A stretch of DNA of 64,000 nucleotides from Pseudanabaena sp. PCC 6802 (GTDB taxonomy: Bacteria > Cyanobacteriota > Cyanobacteriia > Pseudanabaenales > Pseudanabaenaceae), in contig NZ_KB235914.1 of assembly GCF_000332175.1 (NCBI RefSeq), positions 813,966 to 877,965 on the forward strand, in the 5' to 3' direction. The notes beneath the pieces were generated by a model. The model made no database searches, was not told where the DNA came from, and saw nothing but the letters and a program-made list of their open reading frames with translations. Positions 1 through 8,100 of this stretch are shown here, one piece after another. A program made the translations under genes and the position numbers. Position 1 is the stretch's first letter, and every line of letters starts with the position of its first letter.

Positions 1-2
1 AT

Positions 3-293
3 CTAGAAGGTCTCGATCTGTCCTGGATCGATTTGCACGAGATCGACCTCCAGGGGGTTAATTTGCGTAATGTTAATTTAGAGGGCGCAGATTTATTTAA
101 CGCTAATCTGGCAAATGCAAACTTAGCAGGTGCCAATCTCTATGGCGCGTATCTATTTGGCGCTAATTTGCAAAATGCCGATCTCAGCCACGCCAATCTA
201 ACACGGGCAGATCTAGAGCAAGCTAACCTAGCGGGAGCCAATTTAACAGGAACGGTCACGATCGGCGCTAACTTGCAAGGAGCCAGTCTTTGA
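3..293 (+). CDS. Pentapeptide-repeat protein, 3' part only
   Basis: The frame is open from the window edge, so the gene starts outside. A TTG at 33 is inside the repeat and is not a credible start. The product is a run of A(D/N)LXX pentapeptides (NLANANLAGANLYGAYLFGA and similar), which fold as a right-handed quadrilateral beta-helix. There is no other domain and no visible signal or membrane segment in the part present. Such proteins are abundant in cyanobacteria and mostly of unknown role. It ends at TGA 291-293, followed by a terminator-like hairpin, and converges on dnaK. Family call is secure; function is unknown. Confidence 0.85.
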   Translation, partial: LEGLDLSWIDLHEIDLQGVNLRNVNLEGADLFNANLANANLAGANLYGAYLFGANLQNADLSHANLTRADLEQANLAGANLTGTVTIGANLQGASL

Positions 294-394
294 CAGGTTT
301 ATGTCATTTCATACCATCGGGTAACCCAATTGGGGGATGGTACGGAGCATTTACAGCATGTAACCTGAAGTCATTGAAGCCTTAAACTGACTGC

Positions 395-424
395 ACCCAG
401 CAAAATCACTGCTGGGTCTTTTCA
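395..424 (+). terminator. Rho-independent terminator-like hairpin after the pentapeptide gene
   Basis: An 8-bp stem (ACCCAGCA at 395-402 with TGCTGGGT at 410-417) encloses a 7-nt loop and is followed by CTTTTC on the + strand. The position, about 100 bp after the stop codon and before the convergent dnaK, fits a terminator. The T-tract is short, so efficiency is uncertain. Confidence 0.55.
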
Positions 425-440
425 TGGGAATTTACCAATA

Positions 441-483
441 ATTTGCAGGGGCGAACGACCTACGGTCGTTCGCCCCTGCAAAT
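441..483. repeat. Perfect 20-bp palindrome at the 3' end of dnaK
   Basis: The arms 441-460 and 464-483 are perfect inverted complements around a TAC loop; the core is GGGGCGAACGACC. It begins one base past the dnaK stop codon. It could end dnaK transcription, although no strong T-tract follows in the dnaK direction. From general knowledge, GGGGCGAACG-type palindromes are dispersed in many cyanobacterial genomes, so this may be a member of such a family that serves as a terminator. Confidence 0.7.
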
Positions 484-484
484 A

Positions 485-2455
485 CTAAATCCATTCATCA
501 TCGTCATCGTCGTAGGTAACGCGGGTGTTAGGACGACGAGGTGATGCGTCTTTAGAGCGGCGGCTGTTTTTGTTGGCGATGCTGCCGATACTGTCTAAAA
601 GTCCGCCAAACAAGTCTTCATCGTCCTCATCTTCGTACTCCGGTTTGTCATAGAGTTCGCGGGACAGAGCATAGACAGCTTCCTGCAGTTCTGACTGCGA
701 GCGATCTATGCGATAGTCATCTTCTTTAGCGATCGCATCTTTCAGATTTCGTATTAACGTCTCAATCTCTTTACGCCGCTCGTAGCTGAGTTGATAGCCA
801 AAGTTCAACGCTAATTCCTTGAGTTGGCGTTCGGAATTGATGACCAGGTTATCGGCACGGTTCATCTTTTCGATGCGTTCGCGGCGGGCGCGATCGCGTT
901 CGGCATATTGCTCGGCATCGTCAATCATGCGTTCTACTTCCCTTTGGTTGAGCGTAGAAGCTCCCTTAATCGTGATGCGTCGTTCCACACCTGTACGGCG
1001 ATCGGATGCTGTTACTGCGAGCATCCCATCGGCATTTAGATCGAATACCACATCCACCTGAGTCATCCCGCGCGGTTGCGGGGCTAAGCCGCTGAGTTTA
1101 AACCTACCGAGCGATTTATTGTGTTCCGCTAAGTCTCGTTCGCCTTGCACGATGTGAATCTCAACCGACGTTTGATTATCCTCTGCTGTGGTAAATAAAT
1201 CGGTTTTGCGAGTGGGGATTGTCGTATTGCGGGGAATTAACTTGTTCACGATACCGCCAAAGGTTTCCACTCCTAGCGACAGCGGCGTGACATCGAGTAA
1301 TAATACGTCCTTGATTTCACCGGAGAGAATACCCGCTTGCACAGCAGCGCCTACCGCAACTACTTCATCTGGATTCACTCCCTGATTGGGTTTCTTGCCG
1401 ATTAGATCCTCAACCAACTGCTGTACGGCAGGAATGCGAGTGGAACCGCCTACAAGTACCACTTCATCAATTTGACGCGGACTCAATTTGGCATCGCGCA
1501 GCACGCGCTCTAGTGGTTCGTTCAGACGCAGGAATAGATCTTCGCACAGACGTTCAAACTGCGATCGCTTTAAGTTTGTATCGATGTGCAAAGGCCCATC
1601 GGCAGTAGCAGTGATGAAAGGCAGATTGATATCTGTTACTCCCACAGTGGATAGTTCGATCTTGGCTTTCTCTGCCGCTTCGGTCAATCTTTGTAGGGCT
1701 TGACGCTCTTTGCGCAAGTCTACACCTTCATCCTGCAAGAATTGATCGGCGAGCCAGTTCATAATGGCGCGATCGAAGTCATCTCCCCCCAACTGCGTAT
1801 CTCCGCTGGTAGCTTTGACCTCGAATAAGCCATCTCCAACTTCCAGAATTGAGACATCAAATGTGCCGCCACCGAGGTCGAAGACTAGAATTCTCTCGCT
1901 GTCTTTCTTATCCAGTCCGTAGGCAAGCGAGGCAGCAGTTGGCTCGTTAATAATACGTTTGACTTCAATACCAGCAATCCGTCCCGCATCCTTGGTGGCT
2001 TGTCTTTGGGAGTCATTAAAGTAGGCAGGTACGGTAATTACTGCTCCGGTTACGGGTTCGCCCAGATAGCGAGAGGCTTCGTCCACCAGTTTGCGGATCA
2101 CCATAGCCGATATTTCTTCAGGGGCAAAGTCCTTATCCAGACGCGGGCATTTCAGCTTAATGTTGCCAACCTCATCCCGCCGCACCGTATAGGGCACGCG
2201 CTTAAGCTCTGTAGTTAGCTCGCTGTGCTTGCGCCCCATAAACCGCTTGACTGAGTAAAATGTGTTGTCGGGATTGAGTACCGCTTGCCGCCGTGCCATC
2301 TGACCCACCAGACGTTCGCCATCTTTGCTAAAGCTGACTACAGACGGCGTAGTTCTGCTGCCCTCAGAATTGGCAATTACTACAGGCTTACCTGCTTCCA
2401 TAACGGCGACGACTGAGTTGGTTGTGCCTAAGTCAATGCCAACGATCTTACCCAT
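485..2455 (-). CDS. dnaK: Hsp70 chaperone DnaK (DnaK1-like)
   Basis: Full-length 656-residue Hsp70, an ATP-dependent cytosolic chaperone working with DnaJ and GrpE. The N-terminal GIDLGTTNS phosphate loop, [10 protein letters not shown] at about 195-205 and [11 protein letters not shown] at about 330-340 mark the ATPase domain. The interdomain linker [12 protein letters not shown] is near 385, followed by the beta-sandwich substrate domain and a helical lid. The tail is acidic (DDDDDEWI) and does not end in the EEVD-like motif of some paralogues. Cyanobacteria usually carry several dnaK genes; the wording [20 protein letters not shown] and the absence of neighbouring grpE/dnaJ suggest the DnaK1 type (inference). 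The start is preceded by AAAGAGGT about 10 nt upstream. A TnpB gene lies immediately upstream in the same orientation. Confidence 0.97.
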   Translation of the reverse strand: MGKIVGIDLGTTNSVVAVMEAGKPVVIANSEGSRTTPSVVSFSKDGERLVGQMARRQAVLNPDNTFYSVKRFMGRKHSELTTELKRVPYTVRRDEVGNIKLKCPRLDKDFAPEEISAMVIRKLVDEASRYLGEPVTGAVITVPAYFNDSQRQATKDAGRIAGIEVKRIINEPTAASLAYGLDKKDSERILVFDLGGGTFDVSILEVGDGLFEVKATSGDTQLGGDDFDRAIMNWLADQFLQDEGVDLRKERQALQRLTEAAEKAKIELSTVGVTDINLPFITATADGPLHIDTNLKRSQFERLCEDLFLRLNEPLERVLRDAKLSPRQIDEVVLVGGSTRIPAVQQLVEDLIGKKPNQGVNPDEVVAVGAAVQAGILSGEIKDVLLLDVTPLSLGVETFGGIVNKLIPRNTTIPTRKTDLFTTAEDNQTSVEIHIVQGERDLAEHNKSLGRFKLSGLAPQPRGMTQVDVVFDLNADGMLAVTASDRRTGVERRITIKGASTLNQREVERMIDDAEQYAERDRARRERIEKMNRADNLVINSERQLKELALNFGYQLSYERRKEIETLIRNLKDAIAKEDDYRIDRSQSELQEAVYALSRELYDKPEYEDEDDEDLFGGLLDSIGSIANKNSRRSKDASPRRPNTRVTYDDDDDEWI

Positions 2456-2492
2456 TGATGAATAAACCTCTTTAACTGCCCAATTAGCAACT

Positions 2493-2520
2493 ACTATAAT
2501 GTAAGCTTACCCCACTCTAA
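2493..2520 (-). promoter_or_regulatory. Candidate dnaK promoter
   Basis: On the minus strand TTAGAG, a 16-nt spacer and TATAGT lie 38-65 bp before the dnaK ATG. The -10 is close to consensus and the -35 is weak. The site sits in the 83 bp between the tnpB stop and dnaK, so dnaK need not depend on readthrough from tnpB. Prediction only. Confidence 0.35.
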
Positions 2521-2538
2521 CGAGATAGGGCTTTCGCC

Positions 2539-3690
2539 TCAGATTTGAAAGATAGTCAGAAGAGGTATTTGCCCTTCCAACTGACAATTCATCCCCGGAC
2601 GTTCGGGTTGGCTTACAAAACTCAACCCCAAAGCAGCAATATTCATCGCCGCGTTCACATCAGCATCATGTTCAAACCCACAATACCCACACTTGAATTT
2701 CTTGACACTGCGATAACTTTTTCCCTTGATGGGGTGAATGTGACCGCATCGGTTGCAAGTTTGAGACGTGTAGCCAGGTGGGACAAAAACAACAGACACA
2801 CCTGCAATAGCAGCTTTGTATTGCACAAAAATTCTGAGCTGATGAAACGCCCAATTGTTTGTACGTCTACGTTCCGTCTTATTGCGAGGTTTTTCGTTGA
2901 GACTTTGACGAATATTTGTCAAATCCTCAAAAACCAACGCTGCGCCAGATTGTTTTGCTACTTGAACTAATTCTTTGCTGATGTTGTGATTCAACCACTT
3001 TTGATAGCGTTGTTCTCTCCCAGAGAGCCTTCTCAACAATCTTCTAGAATTGCGAGTGCGTTTGGATTGAACTCCCGCTCTGACTCGACTAAATCGGTCG
3101 CGAACTGTTTGAATCTGCTCGCCACTCCAGCTTTTATTGGTACTGGTAGTTGCGATATCTCTGCGTCCGAGATCGACTCCAATCACTTTTGGGGTTTTCC
3201 CCGTAGGTGGCGTGTCAATCTCGACTACAAAGTTGATGTAGTAATCACCCTGTCTGGTTTTGTTCAGTGTTGCGCTTGTGATTTTCTGTCCTCGCAGCAA
3301 CGCAATTTGATAGCCACCTATTGCGAGTTTAAAACGATGGCGTTTCGTCAAAGTGATACCGACTTCTTGGGTTTCTTCCCAATAGCGAAAGGTTCGTTCG
3401 TTAAGGCTAATCGAAGTAGGACGGAATTTGTGAATCTGTTTTACGGCTTTCACGTTCCCGACAACACGACGAATTGCCATGCAAACATGGTTAGAACCCA
3501 AACCAGTAGACGCTCTGACTGTTTTGTAGGCCAGATGGTGCAATTTGGTTGTATTCCATTGTTTGAATCCCTGCCCAATTTTCAATATCTGATTACACGC
3601 ATCCGCGAATCCTTGAAGTGTTGCGTCAATTTCAGTCCGCAACTCTTTAGAGACTATAAGCCTGCATTTAACTGATAGTAACTGAGTCAT
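2539..3690 (-). CDS. tnpB: TnpB RNA-guided nuclease of an IS200/IS605-type element
   Basis: The product of 383 residues from the MTQLLSVKCRLI start (an in-frame ATG six codons upstream at 3708 is also possible) has the TnpB layout: a helical N-terminus, then a split RuvC domain. The acidic triad looks intact: D173 in GVDLGRRD, E255 in VFEDL and D344 in HDADVNAA. A C4 zinc finger (CNRCG, CGYCG) lies between the last two. TnpB proteins are guided by an omega-RNA transcribed from the element's 3' end and cut DNA at sites next to a short target motif. No tnpA is present here. The gene lies directly upstream of dnaK and ends 83 bp before it. Nothing suggests decay. Confidence 0.93.
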   Translation of the reverse strand: MTQLLSVKCRLIVSKELRTEIDATLQGFADACNQILKIGQGFKQWNTTKLHHLAYKTVRASTGLGSNHVCMAIRRVVGNVKAVKQIHKFRPTSISLNERTFRYWEETQEVGITLTKRHRFKLAIGGYQIALLRGQKITSATLNKTRQGDYYINFVVEIDTPPTGKTPKVIGVDLGRRDIATTSTNKSWSGEQIQTVRDRFSRVRAGVQSKRTRNSRRLLRRLSGREQRYQKWLNHNISKELVQVAKQSGAALVFEDLTNIRQSLNEKPRNKTERRRTNNWAFHQLRIFVQYKAAIAGVSVVFVPPGYTSQTCNRCGHIHPIKGKSYRSVKKFKCGYCGFEHDADVNAAMNIAALGLSFVSQPERPGMNCQLEGQIPLLTIFQI

Positions 3691-3728
3691 AGATACATAA
3701 TAGTGCATCCAGAAAAGAATATCAATAG

Positions 3729-3780
3729 GCGACTAAAGTCGCTCGCGTCGCTTTTCCACCCTGGACTAAAGTCACAGGGT
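3729..3780. repeat. Two hairpins sharing the GACTAAAGTC core upstream of tnpB
   Basis: GCGACTAAAGTCGC (3729-3742) is a near-perfect palindrome. ACCCTG (3758-3763) and CAGGGT (3775-3780) enclose a second GACTAAAGTC with one bulged base. They lie 40-90 bp before tnpB. IS200/IS605 elements carry subterminal hairpins recognised by TnpA, so these are candidates for the left end of the element. The exact element boundary cannot be fixed from one copy. Confidence 0.5.
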
Positions 3781-3906
3781 CGCCAAGCTCTCGGAGGTTT
3801 CTGATGCTGTCTAAGATTCTAGCTTTGGTTGGCTAGCTCGGTATAGCAGTCAACGGTCAGCTTTCAGCGATGGGCTGTTAAAAGGCCGATCGTGCCAGCG
3901 TTTGAT

Positions 3907-4352
3907 TAGACCTCTTGCACATTAGGCTTAGAGTGCTTGACTAGCAAGCGTTTCTAGCAGTAATGGTTGCCAACAGGTATGAAATCAGGAAACATCAGGA
4001 CAGCAAAATTAAACAACAAAAATGTCCTGACGATGAACTCTAAGATAGCGCAAAACCTCTCAACCGCAAAGTTCAAACGACGCTTTGGGGTGCAACACAG
4101 CACGTTTAAACAAATGCTGAAAGCCCTAAAACCATATTGGCAACCAGAGCTAAGCCAGGTGCTAGCCCGAAATTGCAGCTAGAAGAACGAATTTTGGTGG
4201 CCTTGGAGTATTGGCGAGAATATCGTAATTCTCTCTGGCCGTTATCGCAATCGCCGTCGTCGCTATGGCTTGCGCTGCAATTTAATTGCCGCTTTGTACA
4301 ACTATGAACTGTCTCTGGCTGCTTGATTTAAAATTAATGTGCAAGAGGTCTA
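3907..4352. mobile_element. Internally deleted IS5-like element with perfect terminal repeats
   Basis: The ends are 18-bp perfect inverted repeats, TAGACCTCTTGCACATTA (3907-3924) and its complement (4335-4352). The outermost TA may be a target duplication, as IS5-group elements often duplicate short TA-containing sites. Inside are the beginning and end of a DDE transposase gene; the catalytic middle is gone. At 446 bp it is too short to be autonomous, but with intact ends it could be moved by a full-length relative, in the manner of a MITE. Confidence 0.85.
3967..4325 (+). pseudogene. IS5-family transposase remnant (middle deleted)
   Basis: The first frame gives an N-terminal helix-turn-helix-type start (KFKRRFGVQHSTFKQMLKAL). 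A shift near 4140 moves to the frame reading KLQLEERILVALEYWREYRN, typical of IS5-group transposases. A junction near 4229-4236 then jumps to the C-terminal end, RYRNRRRRYGLRCNLIAALY, closing at TGA about 4325. The DDE catalytic region that should lie between is absent. It is therefore a double-damaged remnant and not an expressed enzyme. Confidence 0.8.
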
Positions 4353-4388
4353 TTTATTGAATACGATCGCCCTTCTCTATTTTCCTTC

Positions 4389-5129
4389 TCAACGATCGCC
4401 CATTGCAGATGCGGTGATATCGATGCCAATATCGCCAACAAACGAAAAAGTTCTCACAAAATCGAAAATCTGACGTATCTCCTTGAGTTTGATGTCGTAG
4501 GGCGCGATCAATTTTCCAACGTCATGCTGGAGTTTTTGGATATCTTGAGCGAGATATATGTCTGGATTGCGCTTTTCACGATCTAGATAGCGATTGAAGA
4601 CGTTACTGAGGGTTTCATTATCTTTTTCTGTTTGATGTCGGCTTTCTTCGTAGTAAGAGCCGATTTCTTGTAGGATGCCGCGCATGAGGTCGGGGTAGCG
4701 GCTGGAAAAAACGAGAAGGGATAGGATCGCTTGCTGTTCTTTTGGTGTGGGTCGATGTCCACGGGTGCGACTGAGGACTTTGTAGAGTTTATAGACGTTG
4801 GTGAGGCGTTTGAGGCTGCGGGGTGAGAGTTCGGCTTCTTGGCAGCAGGCGACGAGGCGGTTGAATTCTTGGGGGGAGAATTCGTTGAATTTAGTGCCGC
4901 TGGTTCCGCCGTCTTGGACGACGGTTTGGGCGCGGAGGTAGGTGCGGAGGGCATCTTCGGCGATCGGGCGGACGCGGTAGGGGATTTGGATGATTTTCTC
5001 GAGGTAGTCGGCGGCGGAGGGGCTACCTTGGAGGGAAAGAACGCCTTTGTAGTGTTGGGCTAAGGCGCGGTTGATGTAGCGCTCGTCGATGGCGAGGACG
5101 GCGATGAAGAGGGGGTTTTTGACCAGGAG
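4389..5129 (-). pseudogene. C-terminal remainder of the KAP NTPase after the in-frame stop
   Basis: This stretch continues the frame of the large KAP gene (5130-10898) without any further stop until 4389. It reads LLVKNPLFIAVLAIDERYIN just after the TAA, the expected continuation of the helix and strand after Walker B in KAP NTPases (a sensor-like VLAID strand). Further on are ELSPRSLKRLTNVYKLYKVL and a helical C-terminus. The first in-frame ATG is at 4685, so only a 98-residue piece could be re-initiated. With the TAA read as an amino acid the whole gene would have 2169 codons. Confidence 0.8.
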
Positions 5130-8100
5130 TTAGACGGCTTCGAGGACTTCGACGACGGTATTGGGGGGACAGCGATCGAGGTCGTCGATGTAGACGACAA
5201 CACGGGCTGGCCCTCTGGGAAATATCTGCTTCAGCTTGTCTAACTTTGTCTTAAACTCAGTGGCATTTGTTGGTGGTAAAAGACTGCTGCTCAACTTCCA
5301 GAGGTCGTCTTTGAACTGGTGCATTAACCCCAGGTGTTTGCTGTAGTCGCCGTCTTTCAGTCGAGAGTTGACAAAGTCAATTAGGGAGGAGTAATCGGCT
5401 GTCAATCCAACCTCTCGTCGCTGTTCTTCAACTAGGAGCTTAAGGGATGCTACTTCTTGGATGAGTCCCGCAACTTTATTCTGTTCCTGTTTAAGTAAGA
5501 CTTCACGCTTACTCTGAATCTCTGCTTGTTCTTTCTGAACTGAGGTGATGTAATTGGCCAGAGATTTGAGGATGGGGAGCAGAGCTGTGACGCTTGCAGT
5601 TATAGCAGCTAGAATCTGAATTGCCGATGGAACTTCTTTGGGGATTTCTTTAATCCACTGCGGTAAACTTTCAAACCAAATTAGAATATTTTGAATCAGT
5701 TGATTGAACCAATCTGCTATTCCAAACTTTCCTAGGAGTGCCTGAGTTGCTGGATCCAGCGTCAGTACTATCAACAGGGTCATTGTGAATAGAGCCAGTA
5801 GTCCTTGCCAACTCGTAATCGCCTGACGCAGCATCGTGTAAGTTTTACCTGCTTCCGTAAACTCTTTAATTTTTTCATCGGAAAAGTGTAGCTTGGCTAC
5901 GGCATTAATAATAGGCTTCCAGAATGCCGTAACAGATCGTTGAGCAAGTCGCTGATTTACATCTTCTTCAGCTTTTTTTCGCTGGCGCTGAAGCTCTTTT
6001 TCTTTTGTTTCTAAAATTTGCTCTTTTTGCTTAAAAATCTGCTTTTCTTCTCGTTTTACTCGATCGAGTAAATCCCAAAGAGAATTAGAGATTTCAGTCT
6101 TTGAAGCTGATTCTTTCCAGTCTTTGAATTGGCTGGGTTTCAGGTTGGACTGAAGGAAAGCAGTTCGCTCTTCTTCATCCATTAGGTAAAGTGCTTGCCA
6201 TAATTTGCCGCCCTCTCGCAAGGCTTTGCTAAAGGCTTTTGAGCTTATGTTAGAGCTAGAATCAGGAGATATTAAATCTTCAGTAGTTACTGGCTTATAA
6301 TCAGATTCCATGCTAATTGTATTCCAATATCTCTGTCTATCACTTAAGCGTTTTTGGAATCCAACAAACATTAGAAAAACAATTCTGTTTAAAATGTTTT
6401 CTATTACTGAATTATAGGGAGCATTACTTCCTGAGTGATTGAGAGAGTAATCTTGAAAGTAGTAATTTTTGATTTGACTCGAAAATAGTGCTTCAAATAG
6501 TAATTCCCCATCTTTTAATTTGCATAGAAAAGAAGCAAAAAGATTGAGGGAAAGACGTATTATTTTCCTGTTTTTTAATCTATATAAAAGAGAATCAAAA
6601 AGATTGAGAGCAGGGCGTATTATTTTATGATAAAAGTAATCGTTGTTTTTTTCAATCATCCAGAAAAGAACAATCCTCTTTGCCAAAATAATCAGTGCAA
6701 TGATAACCTTAATTAAAAATTCCAGGGAAAACAAAGCGAATACAATAATATGCAGAATAAACTGGACTATGACGAGATTCAAAAAATTTTGGAAAAAATC
6801 AGTAAATTTTTTATTGATTTTTTCGCAATACTTATAGAAATCTTGTCGGTTTTTCCGGATTTTTTTTCTTATAGTTAGAAGGGGGTTGTAGATAAATTGA
6901 TCGAGATAGCGATCAGATCGCTGTTTCGATGAAGCATTATCTGGCACTGTTTCCCGATCTGATGACCGATCGAAGTTGCTGAGGATATGTCCTAGTTTTT
7001 GTTCTAAACTGATTTGACGATTCAACTCATAGAATATTTCCTGCATGAGGCTTGCCCAGAGGTTAGCTTTGGCATAAGTCCAGGCATCAAATTTGATTTG
7101 GTAAATGTGACCGACAAATCGACCTACCCGATCGCCGTCAGGACTTTTACTGTCAGCATCTTTAAGCCCCCAGGCTTCGATCGCTTCCATACCTTGACTG
7201 CGGATCTCGACCATGTGGCTCTGCATCAGGTGCATGATGTAGGATTTGCCACCGCCCCACCCGCCCAGAATGCCGACAGCAACGGGAGGTTCAAGGTCTC
7301 GCATCAGGAGCATTTCGGTGAGAGCGTTGATTTCGTCTTTGAGGTTGAGCAGGTCTTCGTCTTGGGTGGCATCGTTGCGGAGGCTACCCGTTTTGAGGGC
7401 TTGGCGATATTCGTTTCGCAGGACAAAAAGAGAACGCTCCCAAAGGTCTTGAGGGGCTTTACCGATGCTGGCTTCGCGATCGATTTCTCGAACGAGGCGA
7501 ATGGGGAGATTAGGTTTGAGGGCGATCAGGATACGACGGCGTTTGTAGGTATTGGGATCGGGTTCTTTGGGGTCTTCTTTGAACTGATTTTGGTCTGCCC
7601 ATTCTTTAACGGCTTTGAGGAGAGTGGGAATTTGTTCGGGAACAATGGTGGCAAATTGGCTTAGGAGTTCAATGTATGGTACTAAATATTGTTCTAGATT
7701 AGGTTGAGGAATAATAAATGGATCATCCGGTTGAAAGAGTCGATATTCATCCATCTGATAGGGTGAATATATCTTAACTTTTTCAATCTGGCGTTGGACT
7801 TCTAAACGGATTTCGGGAAAGTAGATGGCGATGGCTAGGAGCGCCCGGACTTGATGGTAGCGATCTTGCAGTTCTAGGGCAATACTTTGGGCTTCGAGGA
7901 TATGTTGCGGGAGTAAATGCGGTGCAAGTTTAACTAAGGAGTTGGCTTTTTTAGCTTCATGAGTCTGTGACATTTCACGAATTAGCTGCAAAGCTCTAAA
8001 TTGGTCGGTCACAAGTTGGTCATTGTCTACAGGGCTTAATTCCTTGGGTTGGGGACGGGTAGCTAGAATTATGGCTATATCTGTTTTTTGGATTGAATTA

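Noticed and set aside
2986-3675. 229-residue plus-strand frame
   Set aside because: It is antisense to tnpB; the tnpB motifs are decisive.
4583-4954. 123-residue minus-strand frame rich in Pro/Ser/Ala
   Set aside because: It overlaps the true KAP continuation in another frame and has the biased composition of a shadow ORF.
5130-5132. Recoding of the TAA as a special amino acid
   Set aside because: Selenocysteine uses TGA and pyrrolysine TAG; no known recoding fits TAA here, so mutation or error is simpler.
7014-7664. 216-residue plus-strand frame
   Set aside because: It is antisense to the KAP Walker A region and has no recognisable domain.
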